Made by a program: the position numbers and the translations under genes. 64,000 bases of DNA. Origin: Rhodospirillales bacterium. GTDB taxonomy: Bacteria > Pseudomonadota > Alphaproteobacteria > Rhodospirillales > Casp-alpha2. Positions 25,494-34,965 of this stretch are shown one piece after another (positions within the stretch are counted from its first letter, which is position 1; the number at the start of each line of letters is the position of its first letter). The stretch spans positions 1-64,000 of the forward strand of contig JAEPQO010000002.1 in the NCBI GenBank assembly GCA_017640505.1. The letters are read 5' to 3'. The notes under the pieces are model-generated. The model did no database searches. It was given only the letters and a program-made list of their open reading frames with translations, and had not been told where the DNA came from.

Positions 25494-27359
25494 ATGCCCG
25501 ATTATCGTTCACGCACGACGACGCATGGCAAGAATATGGCCGGAGCGCGCGGTCTTTGGCGCGCCACGGGTATGACCGACGACGACTTCGGTAAACCCAT
25601 CATCGCCATTGCCAACTCGTTCACCCAGTTCGTCCCGGGTCATGTGCACCTTCAGAACCTGGGTCAGATGGTTGCGCGCGAAATCGAGGCGCATGGCGGT
25701 GTCGCCAAGGAATTCAACACCATCGCCGTCGACGACGGGATCGCCATGGGCCACGGCGGCATGCTGTATTCGCTGCCGTCGCGCGAGTTGATCGCGGATG
25801 CGGTCGAATACATGTGCAATGCGCACTGCGCCGACGCCGTGGTCTGCATTTCGAACTGCGACAAGATCACGCCGGGTATGCTGATGGCTGCGATGCGGCT
25901 CAATATCCCGGCCGTGTTCGTTTCCGGCGGTCCGATGGAAGCCGGTAAAATGGACGTCGACGGCAAGGAACAGAAGGCCGATCTGATCGACGCCATGATC
26001 CATGCCGCAGCACCGGAAACATCTGACGAGGATGCGCTGAAATACGAACGCTCCGCCTGTCCCACGTGCGGGTCGTGTTCCGGCATGTTCACGGCGAACT
26101 CGATGAACTGCCTGGCCGAAGCCATCGGCTTGGCACTGCCCGGCAACGGCAGCGTGCTGGCGACGCATGCCGACCGCAAGGAGCTGTTCCTGCAGGCGGG
26201 CCGCACTATCGTCGACATTACGAGACGCTATTACGAGCAGGATGACAGCAGCGTTCTGCCGCGCAACATTGCCAACCGCACCGGTTTTGAAAACGCCATG
26301 ACGGTCGATATCGCCATGGGCGGCTCGACGAATACCATCCTGCACCTGATGGCAATGGCACAGGAAGGCGAGGTCAACTTCGGCATTCACGATATTGACG
26401 GTCTCAGCCGCAAGGTGCCGCATCTGTCCAAGCTGTCGCCGTCGACCAACCTCTGGCACATGGAGGATTTCCATCGCGCCGGCGGCATCTTCGGAATTAT
26501 GGGGGAGCTCGATCGGGCCGGCCTGATCCATCGCGACAACGGGACGGTGCACATGAAGACCGTCGGTGAAGCCATCGACAAATACGACATCATGACGACG
26601 GATGACGAAGACGTCCGTAAGTTCTTCATGGCCGCACCCGGCAACGTCCGTACGACCGAGGCGTTCAGCCAGTCCAAACGCTACAACTCGCTCGATACCG
26701 ACCGCGAGAACGGCTGTATCCATGACGTCGAACACGCGTACTCCAAGGACGGCGGGCTCGGCATCCTCTATGGCAATATTGCCGAGGACGGCTGCGTCGT
26801 GAAAACGGCGGGTGTGCCGAAGGAGTGCCTGACCTTCAAAGGGCCGGCAAAGATCTGTCACAGCCAGGAAGAGGCCTGCAACAAGATCCTCGGCGGCGAG
26901 ATCGAGAAGGGCGATGTCGTGGTCGTCGTCTATGAAGGTCCGAAGGGCGGGCCGGGCATGCAGGAAATGCTTTATCCGACCAGCTACATCAAATCCATGG
27001 GGCTGGGTAAGGATTGCGCGCTGATCACCGACGGCCGGTTCTCCGGCGGTTCCAGCGGGCTTTCCGTCGGTCACGTCAGCCCGGAAGCTGCCGAAGGCGG
27101 CGCCATCGGTCTGATCGAGGAAGGCGACATCATCGAGTTCGATATTCCGACCCGCAAGGTCAACCTGATGGTCGACGAAGCGGAATTGCAGCGGCGCCGC
27201 GATGCAATGAACGCCAAGGGGCCGGAAGGCTGGAAGCCGAACCGCAAACGCGTCGTGACGCAGGCGCTGAAGGCCTATGGCCTGATGGCGACGTCGGCAT
27301 CGCGCGGGGCCGTCCGCGACATTTCGCAGATCGAGCGTCTGAAGCAGGCAGCGGAGTAA
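25494..27359 (+). CDS. ilvD: Dihydroxy-acid dehydratase
   Basis: This 621-aa enzyme catalyses the dehydration step of valine, isoleucine and pantothenate precursor synthesis, turning 2,3-dihydroxy-3-methylbutanoate into the 2-keto acid. It shows the iron-sulfur cysteines in [12 protein letters not shown] (near 118) and [17 protein letters not shown] (near 189), plus [19 protein letters not shown] close to the C-terminus. The length equals that of E. coli IlvD, so this is the [4Fe-4S]-type long form. The start ATG follows GGGAG. The dioxygenase-like gene begins 4 bases after the stop. No other ilv genes are nearby. Confidence 0.97.
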   Translation: MPDYRSRTTTHGKNMAGARGLWRATGMTDDDFGKPIIAIANSFTQFVPGHVHLQNLGQMVAREIEAHGGVAKEFNTIAVDDGIAMGHGGMLYSLPSRELIADAVEYMCNAHCADAVVCISNCDKITPGMLMAAMRLNIPAVFVSGGPMEAGKMDVDGKEQKADLIDAMIHAAAPETSDEDALKYERSACPTCGSCSGMFTANSMNCLAEAIGLALPGNGSVLATHADRKELFLQAGRTIVDITRRYYEQDDSSVLPRNIANRTGFENAMTVDIAMGGSTNTILHLMAMAQEGEVNFGIHDIDGLSRKVPHLSKLSPSTNLWHMEDFHRAGGIFGIMGELDRAGLIHRDNGTVHMKTVGEAIDKYDIMTTDDEDVRKFFMAAPGNVRTTEAFSQSKRYNSLDTDRENGCIHDVEHAYSKDGGLGILYGNIAEDGCVVKTAGVPKECLTFKGPAKICHSQEEACNKILGGEIEKGDVVVVVYEGPKGGPGMQEMLYPTSYIKSMGLGKDCALITDGRFSGGSSGLSVGHVSPEAAEGGAIGLIEEGDIIEFDIPTRKVNLMVDEAELQRRRDAMNAKGPEGWKPNRKRVVTQALKAYGLMATSASRGAVRDISQIERLKQAAE

Positions 27360-27362
27360 ACG

Positions 27363-28208
27363 ATGATTGAGATTACACCACTCGCGAACGAGAACTTTGG
27401 CGCCGTTGTCTCGGGGGTCTCGACGGACCGTCCGCTGACCGCCGGTGACATCGAGACGATCAAGGATGCGCTCGCCGAACATACGGCTGTTGTCATCAAC
27501 GACCTCGACGAGGACGCGGAATGGCTTCTGACGCTGGGCCGCGGCTTCGGCCCGCTGCAGCCGCACATTCTGGACCAGTACCATCATCCGGTTTCGTCGG
27601 AGATGTCCATCATCACCGCCAACATGGGGAACCAGGAAAGCCGCACCACCAAGAAGCCGGCGGGCGCGTTCTGGCATTCGGACCAGTCCTATCTGGCGAC
27701 ACCGTCGGATGCGATCATGCTCTATGCCACGCACGTGCCGACGGACGGGGGCGACACCATGGTGGCCAATACCCAGCTTGCCTACGATGCACTGTCGGAT
27801 GCCATGAAGAAACGCATCGAAGGTCTCGTCGGCATTCACCGCTACGGCTACCGGGGCGGCGATGCGGTAACCAACCTCAACGAGGAGCAGCAAAAGAAAA
27901 CGCCGGATGTCGAGCATCCGGTGGTGCGCACGCATCCGCGCTCAGGCAAGAAAATCCTCTACGTCAATCCGGGTTTCACCATGAGCATCAAGGGGATGCC
28001 CGAAGACGAGAGCGACGCGCTTCTTGAAGAGCTCTTCGAGCACGAACTCAAGCCCGAGTTCCGCTATACGCACAAATGGTCGACGGGGCAGCTTGCTATC
28101 CTCGATAACCGCCAGTCCATGCACTGCGCCGTCGCCGGCTATTCGGAACCGATGCGGAAACTCAGGATGATCGTCGGGTGCACGGACGCGGAGATTCTCG
28201 CGGCTTAA
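27363..28208 (+). CDS. TauD/TfdA-family Fe(II)/2-oxoglutarate dioxygenase
   Basis: This 281-aa non-haem iron oxygenase has the metal motif FWHSDQS (HxD, near residue 104), the distal histidine in QSMHCAVAGY (near 253) and a following arginine for 2-oxoglutarate binding (EPMRKLR). Family members hydroxylate taurine, 2,4-D, carnitine precursors and many other small acids; the substrate cannot be read here. It starts 4 bases after ilvD, so the two are surely co-transcribed, which is unexpected for branched-chain amino acid synthesis. Its stop overlaps the convergent PadR-like gene by 4 bases. Confidence 0.88.
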   Translation: MIEITPLANENFGAVVSGVSTDRPLTAGDIETIKDALAEHTAVVINDLDEDAEWLLTLGRGFGPLQPHILDQYHHPVSSEMSIITANMGNQESRTTKKPAGAFWHSDQSYLATPSDAIMLYATHVPTDGGDTMVANTQLAYDALSDAMKKRIEGLVGIHRYGYRGGDAVTNLNEEQQKKTPDVEHPVVRTHPRSGKKILYVNPGFTMSIKGMPEDESDALLEELFEHELKPEFRYTHKWSTGQLAILDNRQSMHCAVAGYSEPMRKLRMIVGCTDAEILAA

Positions 28209-28738
28209 ACGCGGGCGCGTTTGTCCTTCAGCCAGTCGAGCCGGCGCTCCAGGTCTTCGATTTCACGGTCCAGCCATTCGATCAGGTGGACCGAATCCTC
28301 TGAATGGTGTGCGCGCAGATCTTCGAGACGCGCCAGCTCGTTTTCGACGGCATCCGAAAGCAGGTTGAGCTGCTGGATGCGTTCTGCCGTATCCAGGTAA
28401 TCCATGAAACGGAACTTGAGCGCGATCACGAGCTTGTTGAGGTCGTTTTCAGCGGTCTTGATACGCGCCGTCAGGAGCGTCTTGAATTCGCTTAACCCGT
28501 CCGGCGTGATCTGCAGGATCGCCTTGTCCTTTTCACCGGAAATCGCCTTCACCAGGCCTTCGTGCTTGAGCAGCTCGACCGAGGTGCCGAGGACATCCAG
28601 TGACGGTCCCATGACGTGCGTGACGAAGTGCCGGACACCTGCCGCCAGTTCGGCATAGGCCATCGGCCCGTCGGCAAGCATGCCGAGAGCGCAAAGACGC
28701 GTCGCCTCTTTCGGTGTCAGGGTGTTATCAGCGTACAT
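28205..28738 (-). CDS. PadR-like winged-helix regulator
   Basis: This 177-aa protein has a winged-helix domain in its first half (LTPKEATRLCALGMLADGP, then DVLGTSVELLKHEGLV, and the wing ILQITPDGLSEFKTLL). The second half is helical (about 95-175) and ends in HLIEWLDREIEDLERRLDWL, the pattern of the PadR C-terminal dimerisation domain. PadR-type proteins usually repress genes for phenolic acid or drug detoxification, and some control other pathways. It is downstream of the class III aminotransferase gene on the same strand, with a 79-base gap that carries a Fur-like palindrome and a second inverted repeat. Confidence 0.75.
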   Translation of the reverse strand: MYADNTLTPKEATRLCALGMLADGPMAYAELAAGVRHFVTHVMGPSLDVLGTSVELLKHEGLVKAISGEKDKAILQITPDGLSEFKTLLTARIKTAENDLNKLVIALKFRFMDYLDTAERIQQLNLLSDAVENELARLEDLRAHHSEDSVHLIEWLDREIEDLERRLDWLKDKRARV

Positions 28739-28790
28739 TCGAAACTCCGATCACTCCTGTATATATATCCCTATGGACGCCGCTTGTCCA

Positions 28791-28805
28791 TGAGAACGAT
28801 TCTCA
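28791..28805. promoter_or_regulatory. Fur-like 7-1-7 palindrome
   Basis: TGAGAACGATTCTCA matches the Fur 7-1-7 consensus (TGATAATNATTATCA) at 11 of 14 defined positions. It lies 53 bases before the start of the PadR-like gene and just after the aminotransferase stop. A separate inverted repeat, ATGGAC-N7-GTCCAT (28773-28791), abuts it. Iron control is an inference. Confidence 0.4.
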
Positions 28806-28817
28806 ATTAGACAATAA

Positions 28818-30203
28818 TTAGCCGCGCAAGCCCTGTTCGTTGACCCACGCTTCCGTCTCGTCGAGGGATTTCTCGGCAATGTCGAATATCTCGTCGATCT
28901 CGGCGTCGGTCGTGATCAGCGGCGGGCAGAACGCCAGGTTGTCGCCGATGGCGCGGACGATCAGCCCGTTTTCCAGGCAGCGGGTCTCGGCGGCCGGTCC
29001 AACCTTGTCCGACGCCTCGAACGGCGTCTTGGTCGCCTTGTCCTTCATCAATTCCAGGGCGCCCATCAGGCCACAGGAACGGGCATTACCGACCAGCGGA
29101 TGCTCGCCCAGCTTCTGGATGCGGTCACCGAAATGGCCCATGACGCTGCGCACATGGCCGACAATGTCGCGTTCTTCGTAGATCTTGAGCGTTTCCAGGG
29201 CGACGGCGGCGGAAACCGGATGCCCGCCGTAGGTCGAGCCGTGGCCGAACACGCCGAGCTTTTCGCTTTCCGACACCATGGCCTGATAGACCTTGTCAGA
29301 AATCAGGAGAGCGGAAATCGGCAGGTAAGCCGACGAGAGCTGTTTGGCGCAGGACAGGAAATCCGGGTCGAGATCGAAGGTCTCCGTACCCCACATGTTG
29401 CCCGTGCGGCCGAACCCGTTGATCACTTCGTCCGCGACCAGAAGGACGTCGTACTTCTTAAGGACCTTCTGGATTTTCTCGTAGTAAGTCTTTGGTGGTA
29501 CGATCACGCCGCCGGCGCCCATCACCGGTTCGCAGAACATGGCGGCGACCGTGTCGGGGCCTTCATCGAGGATCAGCTTTTCCAGGTCTTCGGCGCAGCG
29601 GGTCGCGAATTCCTCTTCACTCTCGCCGTCACGGCCTTCGCGGTAATAGTGCGGCGAGGTGGTGTGCAGGATGCGGTCGATCGGCAGGTCGAAGTCACCG
29701 TGCAGATGCGGCAGGCCGGTCAAACTGGCCGATGCTACCGTCACGCCGTGATAGCCGCGAATACGTGAAATGATCTTCTTCTTTTCCGGCTTGCCGATGG
29801 CATTGTGGTAATACCAGATCAGCTTGACGGCGAGATCCGTCGCCTCCGAACCGGAGTTCGCGAACAGAACCTTGGAAAGCCGTCCGGGTGCAATCGAGAC
29901 AAGCTTCTCGGCGAGGTCGATCACGACATCGGCGGAACGGTGGTTGAAGCCATGATAATAGGCGAGGCGCCCCATGGCTTCCGTTGCCGCATCGACAAGG
30001 CGCTGTTCCCCGAACCCGAGGCTGACGCACCAGAGACCGGACAGCCCCTCGATATAGCTTTTGCCGCTATCGTCGAACACGCGGATACCGGCGCCGCGGT
30101 TGATCACCAACGGACCTTTTTCTTCGTGTGCCTTCAAGTTCGTGTAGCCATGTACGTGATAGGCGATATCGCGTGCCTGTGCGGAATTGCCGATTGCGGT
30201 CAT
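28818..30203 (-). CDS. Class III (omega) aminotransferase
   Basis: This 461-aa PLP-dependent transaminase has GSEATDLAVKLIW (phosphate-binding region), the cofactor aspartate in ADEVINGFGRTG, the PLP lysine in SCAKQLSSAYLPISA and FGHGSTYGGHPVS. The set matches pyruvate-linked omega-amino acid, putrescine or taurine aminotransferases, which move an amino group from a terminal amine to pyruvate. ATG 30203 is preferred over an upstream in-frame start at 30287, because GGAGG stands 6 bases before it and the extra 28 residues do not look like family sequence. It precedes the PadR-like gene on the same strand. Confidence 0.88.
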   Translation of the reverse strand: MTAIGNSAQARDIAYHVHGYTNLKAHEEKGPLVINRGAGIRVFDDSGKSYIEGLSGLWCVSLGFGEQRLVDAATEAMGRLAYYHGFNHRSADVVIDLAEKLVSIAPGRLSKVLFANSGSEATDLAVKLIWYYHNAIGKPEKKKIISRIRGYHGVTVASASLTGLPHLHGDFDLPIDRILHTTSPHYYREGRDGESEEEFATRCAEDLEKLILDEGPDTVAAMFCEPVMGAGGVIVPPKTYYEKIQKVLKKYDVLLVADEVINGFGRTGNMWGTETFDLDPDFLSCAKQLSSAYLPISALLISDKVYQAMVSESEKLGVFGHGSTYGGHPVSAAVALETLKIYEERDIVGHVRSVMGHFGDRIQKLGEHPLVGNARSCGLMGALELMKDKATKTPFEASDKVGPAAETRCLENGLIVRAIGDNLAFCPPLITTDAEIDEIFDIAEKSLDETEAWVNEQGLRG

Positions 30204-30303
30204 TTTGTCCTCCGGGTGGGGCAAGACTTTACTGCTGCCCAAAAATCCTGATCCTGCAGGGATGACTCTTTCAGTCGACACCTGCAAGCTTGAAAAACAG
30301 GAA

Positions 30304-30317
30304 TTGATTTAGATCAT
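30304..30317 (+). promoter_or_regulatory. FNR/FixK-type box before the universal stress protein gene
   Basis: TTGAT-TTAG-ATCAT matches TTGAT-N4-ATCAA at 9 of 10 positions. Its centre is 72 bases before the start codon. A TTAATA element at 30345-30350 is placed so that the box would be near -41 to -46, a class II activator position. Confidence 0.6.
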
Positions 30318-30382
30318 GGAATAAAGATGAGCAAAGGCGCTCTGTTAATACAACAGCCAGTTGCGGGGAAAGGAACAGACCA

Positions 30383-31222
30383 ATGGCGATTAAGGATATT
30401 CTGGTTCATTTGAACGGCGCCGATAGCGGCAAAAACGTGGTCGATGCTGCGGTGGCTTTAGCCTCCAAACACGGCGCCCGTTTGATCGGCGTATATGCCG
30501 GTGTGCCGTACGATATGCCGACCTATGTGGTCGCTCAACTTCCGGCAGAGGTTATTAGTGCGCACCAGGCGCACGTCGAGGAATCGGCCAAGAAAACGGC
30601 GGAAATGTTCGAAAAGGCGTGCACGGCAAACGGGGTTTCGCATGATTATCGCGAGGGGGATTGGCGCGAGCCGGTCGACAATGTCGTGAACATGCATGCC
30701 CGGTATGCCGATTTCGTCATGATTGCCCAGCCGGGGCCGAACAGCGCCGTGGCACACGCCCGCGAAGTGGTCGACCGCATCGTCGTGGGGGCTGGCGCGG
30801 GTGTCATGGTCGTTCCGCCGAAATCCGCCAAGGATAGCATTGGGGACCGGGTCCTCGTCGGTTGGGACGGCGGTATGCATGCCGCACGCGCGATCCGCGA
30901 TGCGCTCCCGCTTTTGGAAGCCGCGTCCGCCGTCAAGGTGCTCTGCGTCGATCCGAAACCGGGACGCGGCGGGCTTGGCGATTTGCCGGGGGCCGATCTT
31001 TCGGCTTACCTGGCGTCGCACGGTGTGAAGGCCGAGGCCGACCACCGCAGCTCGGTCGGCGGTGATGTCGGCTCGACGATCCTCAACGAGTCGGCCGATT
31101 TCGGTGCCGACCTGATCGTCACCGGTGGTTATGGTCACTCCAGGCTGGGTGAACTGCTGCTGGGTGGCGTCACCGATACACTGATCGAGCAGGCGGCAGT
31201 GCCGGTGCTCATGTCGCACTGA
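30383..31222 (+). CDS. Universal stress protein, tandem UspA domains
   Basis: This 279-aa cytosolic protein is built of two Usp domains (about 1-145 and 150-279). The second has the ATP-binding pattern VLVGWDGG at its start and GGYGHSRLGELLLGG near the end (G-x2-G-x9-G), although the residue after the last Gly is Gly rather than Ser or Thr. Tandem Usp proteins are induced by starvation or oxygen limitation in many proteobacteria. The gene stands alone, with GGGGAAAGGA as ribosome-binding site and an FNR/FixK-type box upstream, which suggests low-oxygen induction. Confidence 0.92.
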   Translation: MAIKDILVHLNGADSGKNVVDAAVALASKHGARLIGVYAGVPYDMPTYVVAQLPAEVISAHQAHVEESAKKTAEMFEKACTANGVSHDYREGDWREPVDNVVNMHARYADFVMIAQPGPNSAVAHAREVVDRIVVGAGAGVMVVPPKSAKDSIGDRVLVGWDGGMHAARAIRDALPLLEAASAVKVLCVDPKPGRGGLGDLPGADLSAYLASHGVKAEADHRSSVGGDVGSTILNESADFGADLIVTGGYGHSRLGELLLGGVTDTLIEQAAVPVLMSH

Positions 31223-31264
31223 TCCTTAGATCGTCTTTTGACGGACGTAGAGGCGGCTGATCGG

Positions 31265-32203
31265 TTAATGCTGGTCAGCCGCTCTTCTATCCCGGGCGCG
31301 AGGGTCGAGCGCATCCTGCAGGCCATCGCCGACGAAATTGAACGCAATGACGGTCACGAATATGAGCACCCCCGGGTAAAAGGCGAGGCCGGGCGCTTCC
31401 CAGATTGTTTCCTGCGCCCCGGTCAGCAGGTTGCCCCAGCTCGGCAACGGCGGCTGTATGCCGAGGCCGAGGAAGCTCAACACCGATTCCAGCAGGATCA
31501 CGTTGCCGACGGACAGCGTCGTCGCAACGATAATGGGCGACGCCAGGTTCGGCAGGATGTGGCGGAACATGATGCGCCCGGCGCCGGCGCCCTGCGCGCG
31601 GGCGGCAAGGATGAATGGCCGGGTCTTTATACTGAGCGTCGAGGCGCGCACAAGACGTGCCACCGTGGTCCAGCCGACCAGCGCGACGATCGCGACGATG
31701 CGATAAAGGCTGACGTTTTCCGAGCCGAGGAAACTTTCCGAGAAACCCAGCTTGCCGAGGTCGACCGCCGCCAACACGATCAGCAGCGGTAAAACCGGCA
31801 GCGCAATGACGCCGTCGGTGACACGCATGACGAACGCATCGAACCGTCCGCCCGCGTAACCCGAAAACAGACCAATCGTGGTGCCGATGATGGCGGCGGC
31901 AATGGTGGCCGTCAGGCCGACGAACAGGGACACCTGGCCGCCATAGAGCAGCCTCACAAGTACGTCGCGACCCAGTTCATCCGTCCCCAATGGATGCGCG
32001 GATGACGGTGCAGCGTAACGTGCGAACAGGTCGACGGCTTCGGCGTCTATACCCAGCAACTGCTCGATAACGGGTGCTAGTAAGGCCAGCGTGATCAGAA
32101 CGCCGAGGACGGCCGCGCTCATCACGGCAAGGCGGTGCCTGAGGAAGCGGCCGAGTACGGCGCGCCCGGGGGCCTCGGCCGCCATGGCGACGGTCTCGCT
32201 CAT
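31265..32203 (-). CDS. ABC transporter permease, DppC/OppC family
   Basis: This 312-aa inner-membrane permease has an N-terminal OppC-type segment, six helices and the ATPase-contact (EAA) loop ILAARAQGAGAGRIMFRHIL. It works with the preceding permease and the substrate-binding protein in the uptake of peptides or similar compounds. Its ATG lies in an ATGA overlap with the stop of the upstream permease gene, so the two are translationally coupled. No ATPase gene follows on this strand, since the next gene is the convergent stress-protein gene; the ATPase must be supplied from elsewhere. Confidence 0.92.
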   Translation of the reverse strand: MSETVAMAAEAPGRAVLGRFLRHRLAVMSAAVLGVLITLALLAPVIEQLLGIDAEAVDLFARYAAPSSAHPLGTDELGRDVLVRLLYGGQVSLFVGLTATIAAAIIGTTIGLFSGYAGGRFDAFVMRVTDGVIALPVLPLLIVLAAVDLGKLGFSESFLGSENVSLYRIVAIVALVGWTTVARLVRASTLSIKTRPFILAARAQGAGAGRIMFRHILPNLASPIIVATTLSVGNVILLESVLSFLGLGIQPPLPSWGNLLTGAQETIWEAPGLAFYPGVLIFVTVIAFNFVGDGLQDALDPRARDRRAADQH

Positions 32204-33168
32204 GCGTCCAGTTCCTCGTAACTGATCCGGGGATCGAGCGCCGCGTACGCCACGTCCGCCAGCAGATTTCCGATTAAGGTCAGTGCCGTCGCCATCAAGA
32301 GTCCGACCAATGCCAGGTTATAGTCGTTACCCATGATGGCGTCGAAGATCAGCTTGCCCATGCCGGGGTAGGCAAAGACGGTCTCGGTGATCAGCGCGCC
32401 GGAGAACAGGATACCGAGGTCCAGCGCGATGACGGTGACGACAGGGATCATGGCGTTCCGAAGGGCATGACCGAGTACCACGCGGCTTTCACTTAACCCC
32501 TTTGCACGCGCGGTGCGGATATATTCCTGCCTTAGTGTTTCGATCATCGACGCGCGCATGTAACGGGTGTGCCCACCGACGCCAGCGATGGTCAGGGCTG
32601 CCACGGGCAGGATCAGAAACTGAAGTCGCTCCCAGGTGCCAGTTGCGCCGGCGGCTTCGGCCGTGCCGCCTGCGGGCAGCCAGCCGAGGATCACCGAGAA
32701 GACGAGAATTAAAAGTATCCCGAGCCAGAACGGCGGCATGGAGATGCCGGCAAACGCCGCCAGATTGATCCCGTAATCGGCAAGCGAGTAGGGGCGTGTC
32801 GCGGCGAAAATGCCGGCGGGAAGGGCGATCACAAGCGCCAGCAAGAGGCTCGTGACGAGCAGCACCAGCGTATTCGAGAGCGCAGGCAGGATGGCCTGCC
32901 AGACCGGTTGCGCGTATAGCCTGGAATAGCCGAAATCACCTGCCGCGGCGGCCGACAGCCAGTTCAGGTAGCGTGACCAGAGCGGCTGGTCGAGGCCGTA
33001 AATGGCGCGAAGCCGGGCTGCATCCGCCGCCGTCACGTCCGGGTCGGCCGAAATCATCAGGTCGACGGGGTCGCCCGGCATCAAGCCGATCAAGCCGTAA
33101 ATGACGACTGACATGACAAACAGCACGATCAGCGAGTGCATGATGCGGCGGACGAGAAACGCGGACAT
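32200..33168 (-). CDS. ABC transporter permease, DppB/OppB family
   Basis: This 322-aa inner-membrane permease has the classic DppB start (FLVRRIMHSLIVLFVMSVV), MPGDPVDL, six helices and the EAA loop RTARAKGLSESRVVLGHALR. It pairs with the DppC-type protein encoded directly after it (4-base overlap) and with the binding protein encoded 47 bases upstream. Substrate type cannot be told from the permease; dipeptides, oligopeptides, nickel and opines are all moved by this family. Confidence 0.92.
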   Translation of the reverse strand: MSAFLVRRIMHSLIVLFVMSVVIYGLIGLMPGDPVDLMISADPDVTAADAARLRAIYGLDQPLWSRYLNWLSAAAAGDFGYSRLYAQPVWQAILPALSNTLVLLVTSLLLALVIALPAGIFAATRPYSLADYGINLAAFAGISMPPFWLGILLILVFSVILGWLPAGGTAEAAGATGTWERLQFLILPVAALTIAGVGGHTRYMRASMIETLRQEYIRTARAKGLSESRVVLGHALRNAMIPVVTVIALDLGILFSGALITETVFAYPGMGKLIFDAIMGNDYNLALVGLLMATALTLIGNLLADVAYAALDPRISYEELDA

Positions 33169-33215
33169 GCGATGAGACTACCACTCGTCGCGCATAGGCG
33201 GGAACCGAAAGTCGC

Positions 33216-34883
33216 TTATTCGGCAACCGTCCAGTTCTCGACCCAGAGCGTCGTCGGGAACTGGTGACCCGTCGGCTCCACACCTTTCAGCCATTTCGGC
33301 AGGATGAACGAGTTGGCCCGGAAATAAAGCGGCAGGGCCGGCAGCTCGGTCGCATAGATGTTCTGCAACTTGGCCCACATGGCCTTGCGCTTGTCGCGGT
33401 CGAGCTCCAGTTCGATTTCTTCAAGTAGCACGTCCATCTCGGCATTCTTGAAACCGGTGTAGTTCTGGCCACTCCAGTTGTTGGCTTCGCTTGGGATTTC
33501 CTCGGAATGAAGCGTCGTGCGGGGTACGCTCTCGGGGGCCGAAATCCACGCGAACATGGCCATCGCCGGAAATTTGCGCTTGGTCACCGTCTCGCCGAAG
33601 AATACGCGTGCCGGTTCGTTGCGAATGTCTATGGCGATGCCGGCGTCTTTCCATTGGCTTTGAAGGACCTGTTCGACCAGTTCCCGTGTACGGTTGCCGG
33701 CCGTGGTCATGAGTTGGAAACGCAATGGTTCGCCGGCGGCATTTGCACGCATGCCGTCCGACCGTTTGGTCCAGCCTGCTTCGTTGAGAAGCCGGTCAGC
33801 CTGCGCCGGGTCAAACGCATACTTGGGGACGGTTTCGTCGAAGACCCAATCCAGCGGATTGACGCCGGTGTGGGCAACGGGTTGTTTGCCGCCGAACAAC
33901 CGTTCCGAAATGGCATTTCGGTCGATGGCGTACATCAACGCCTGGCGGACCCGGCTGTCCTGCAGCACCGGATTATCCAGCATCAGGTCGATGTGTTCGT
34001 AGATCAGCCCCGGCTTGAACAGAATGTTGTATTTCCTGCCGTGGCGCTTTTCGAATGCCAGCGCCTGATCGACGTTGAGCCCGAGCTCGCCCGATATCAT
34101 GTCGATGCCGCCCGACAGCAGGTTGGCTTCAAGCGTGGTCGTGTTCTCGATGACCCGAACCGTGATCTTGTCGAAAGCCGGCGTCTTGCCCCACCACTTG
34201 GGATTTCGTTCGAACACCATGTGCGATCCCGTCTTGGCCTGCGTCATGATGTAAGGCCCCATATAGAGGCCTGGGTTCATCGGATCGGTATCGAACGCGG
34301 TTTGGGTCTTATAGGCTTCCGGCTCGGCGAACTTGGCACGGTCGATGTGTGCCGGCAGCAGGTTGAGCGTCGAGAGATTGTTGTAATCGAATGTACGCCG
34401 GTCGACATGCAGCGTGAACGTTTTGTCGTCGATCCTGTCGATGGAAAGGATGCGCCGGTAACCCTCGGTCGACGCAACGCCCGATTTCGGATGCTTGCCG
34501 ACTTCCCATGTGAAGATGACGTCATCAACCGTGATCGGTGTGCCGTCGCCCCAGACGGCTTCCTCGACGATCTTGTAGGTGACGGCAATGCCGTCCTTGC
34601 CGTCCGGCGTTTTCTCCAGCGTTGCGCCGCCGTTTTCGAGCGTCGGCAGTTCCTCGCACAGCACACAGACCGTCTCCCAGCGTGCATCCATGGTGGTGAG
34701 CGGGCGCCGTGCAAGCCCGTTCACGTAAGACTTTGCGAGCATCGAATCGATGTTCGGGTGGAATGTCGACGGATACTGCGTGATTCCGATGACCAGGTCG
34801 TTCTTCGCCTGGGCGGGGCCGGTGAATGCCGCAAATATTAAGGTCAGGAAGGTCCATGCGAACAGGTGCTTCAACGATGTCAT
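33216..34883 (-). CDS. Peptide-type ABC transporter substrate-binding protein (SBP family 5)
   Basis: This 555-aa periplasmic protein has a signal peptide (about 1-26, ending TGPAQA), then the family-5 pattern: YPSTFHPNIDSM near the mature start, WGDGTPITVDDVIFTWE, NNLSTLNLLPAHI and, in the last part, LQNIYATELPALPLYFR. It delivers a ligand to the two permeases encoded downstream in the same operon. The ATG has AAGGAGG five bases before it. It is divergent from hutF, whose product handles a histidine-degradation intermediate, so a histidine-containing peptide or related amide could be the ligand; that is only an inference from position. Confidence 0.9.
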   Translation of the reverse strand: MTSLKHLFAWTFLTLIFAAFTGPAQAKNDLVIGITQYPSTFHPNIDSMLAKSYVNGLARRPLTTMDARWETVCVLCEELPTLENGGATLEKTPDGKDGIAVTYKIVEEAVWGDGTPITVDDVIFTWEVGKHPKSGVASTEGYRRILSIDRIDDKTFTLHVDRRTFDYNNLSTLNLLPAHIDRAKFAEPEAYKTQTAFDTDPMNPGLYMGPYIMTQAKTGSHMVFERNPKWWGKTPAFDKITVRVIENTTTLEANLLSGGIDMISGELGLNVDQALAFEKRHGRKYNILFKPGLIYEHIDLMLDNPVLQDSRVRQALMYAIDRNAISERLFGGKQPVAHTGVNPLDWVFDETVPKYAFDPAQADRLLNEAGWTKRSDGMRANAAGEPLRFQLMTTAGNRTRELVEQVLQSQWKDAGIAIDIRNEPARVFFGETVTKRKFPAMAMFAWISAPESVPRTTLHSEEIPSEANNWSGQNYTGFKNAEMDVLLEEIELELDRDKRKAMWAKLQNIYATELPALPLYFRANSFILPKWLKGVEPTGHQFPTTLWVENWTVAE

Positions 34884-34965
34884 GCGGCCTCCTTGTCACC
34901 GGGTCGATCAGAGATTATCACGTAATGGTGGTGTGACCAGTGAACTATCCGTAATCAGGGGGCTC

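Noticed and set aside
25509-27935. 808-codon open frame antisense to ilvD
   Set aside because: It mirrors ilvD codon structure (GC-rich third positions), has no ribosome-binding site or family motif, and ilvD on the other strand is complete.
33507-34841. 444-codon open frame antisense to the binding-protein gene
   Set aside because: Shadow frame of a GC-rich gene, with no motifs.
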